Positions 13,896 through 14,207 of a stretch of DNA of 14,207 nt are shown here, in pieces. Below the pieces are notes generated by a model, which was given only the letters and a program-made list of their open reading frames with translations, did no database searches and was not told where the DNA came from. Numbering within the stretch: position 1 is the first letter of the stretch; every line of letters begins with the position of its first letter. Origin of the DNA: Hyphomicrobiales bacterium (GTDB lineage Bacteria > Pseudomonadota > Alphaproteobacteria > Rhizobiales > Aestuariivirgaceae); the NCBI GenBank assembly GCA_025362535.1, contig JANYGE010000357.1, forward strand, positions 1-14,207, read 5' to 3'. Position numbers and translations under genes: made by a program.

Positions 13896-14207
13896 TTGGA
13901 CTTTGAGCAACTGAACCATAATGATCAATTGCAAATCTTACTGGATGTGGCGAAGTTGGCCACCCGCAATTATGAGTTGCGTGATGGCCTCACCGTGAAG
14001 TTGATCAATCTTTCGGAGAATGCCACCTATAGCGTTGAAGCGCCGGATGGTCAGCGCTGGGCGCTCCGCATTCACCGTGATGGCTATCATTCGAAAGCAG
14101 CGATTGCCTCAGAACTGGCTTGGTTGATGGATCTGCGTGAACAGGGTGTCGTGGTCACACCGCAACCAGTCAAAGGCATCAACCGAGAAATCATCCAAGA
14201 AGTTACC
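13896..14207 (+). CDS. APH-fold small-molecule kinase, N-terminal part (RMM amino-alcohol kinase-like)
   Basis: The frame runs 104 codons from a TTG at 13896 to the window edge without a stop. The visible part is the N-lobe of an aminoglycoside-phosphotransferase-type kinase. LSENATYSVEAPDG (39-52) forms the nucleotide-binding hairpin, WALRIHRDGYHS (55-66) follows with Arg58 at the usual Lys position, and SELAWLMDLREQGV (72-85) gives the next helix. GAAGG (13881-13885) lies ten bases before the TTG. In RMM-type BMC loci such a kinase phosphorylates (S)-1-amino-2-propanol, feeding the PLP enzyme at the operon start. The substrate here is inferred from that gene partnership; the catalytic C-lobe is outside the window. 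Confidence 0.8.
   Translation, partial: MDFEQLNHNDQLQILLDVAKLATRNYELRDGLTVKLINLSENATYSVEAPDGQRWALRIHRDGYHSKAAIASELAWLMDLREQGVVVTPQPVKGINREIIQEVT

Noticed and set aside
1..14207. Mobile elements, CRISPR arrays, tRNA or other RNA genes
   Set aside because: No transposase, terminal inverted repeats, spaced direct repeats or tRNA-like cloverleaf was seen on either strand. Gaps are short and the genes form intact operons.

Overview
The window looks alphaproteobacterial, most likely Hyphomicrobiales or a relative. The evidence is a Rhizobium-type rhamnose ABC permease pair with mutarotase, a deoC plus ALDH16-type double-domain dehydrogenase, COG1001-type adenine deaminase, and dense operons with overlapping start and stop codons. 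Base composition looks balanced by eye rather than strongly GC-rich, so I do not name a genus. I see no tRNA, rRNA, IS element, CRISPR array or attachment site, and no gene-free stretch longer than about 300 bases.

Layout. (1) 1-1505, + strand: the 3' end of one CUT2 sugar permease (RhaP-like), a complete second permease (RhaQ-like) and an L-rhamnose mutarotase. (2) 1642-7880, + strand: a tight four-gene operon of eukaryote-type deoxyribose-phosphate aldolase, ALDH16-family aldehyde dehydrogenase, adenine deaminase and an M19 dipeptidase. It is preceded by an 11-bp perfect inverted repeat embracing a candidate promoter. (3) 7916-8689, - strand: a DeoR-family repressor, divergent from (4). (4) 8831 to the right edge, + strand: a bacterial microcompartment (BMC) operon. 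Its order is class III PLP enzyme, CoA-acylating aldehyde dehydrogenase, BMC-T shell protein, small protein with an encapsulation-peptide-like N-terminus, BMC-P pentamer, BMC-H hexamer, second BMC-T, and an APH-fold kinase cut by the window end.

How they work together. The BMC operon has the signature set of the RMM / aminoacetone-utilization class described from mycobacteria. There an amino alcohol such as 1-amino-2-propanol is phosphorylated by the APH-type kinase, the phosphate is eliminated by the PLP enzyme to give an aldehyde, and the aldehyde is oxidised to acyl-CoA inside a protein shell. The neighbouring operon fits use of both halves of a purine deoxynucleoside: adenine is deaminated, and deoxyribose 5-phosphate is cleaved to glyceraldehyde 3-phosphate and acetaldehyde, which ALDH16 could oxidise. 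Whether the two operons share regulation or the aldehyde pool is open. The single DeoR-type regulator between them is the obvious candidate link.

Points most worth following: an aspartate replacing the usual serine in the BMC-H pore, the unassigned 130-residue BMC protein, predicted encapsulation helices on two proteins, and the operator-like repeats in the divergent promoter region.
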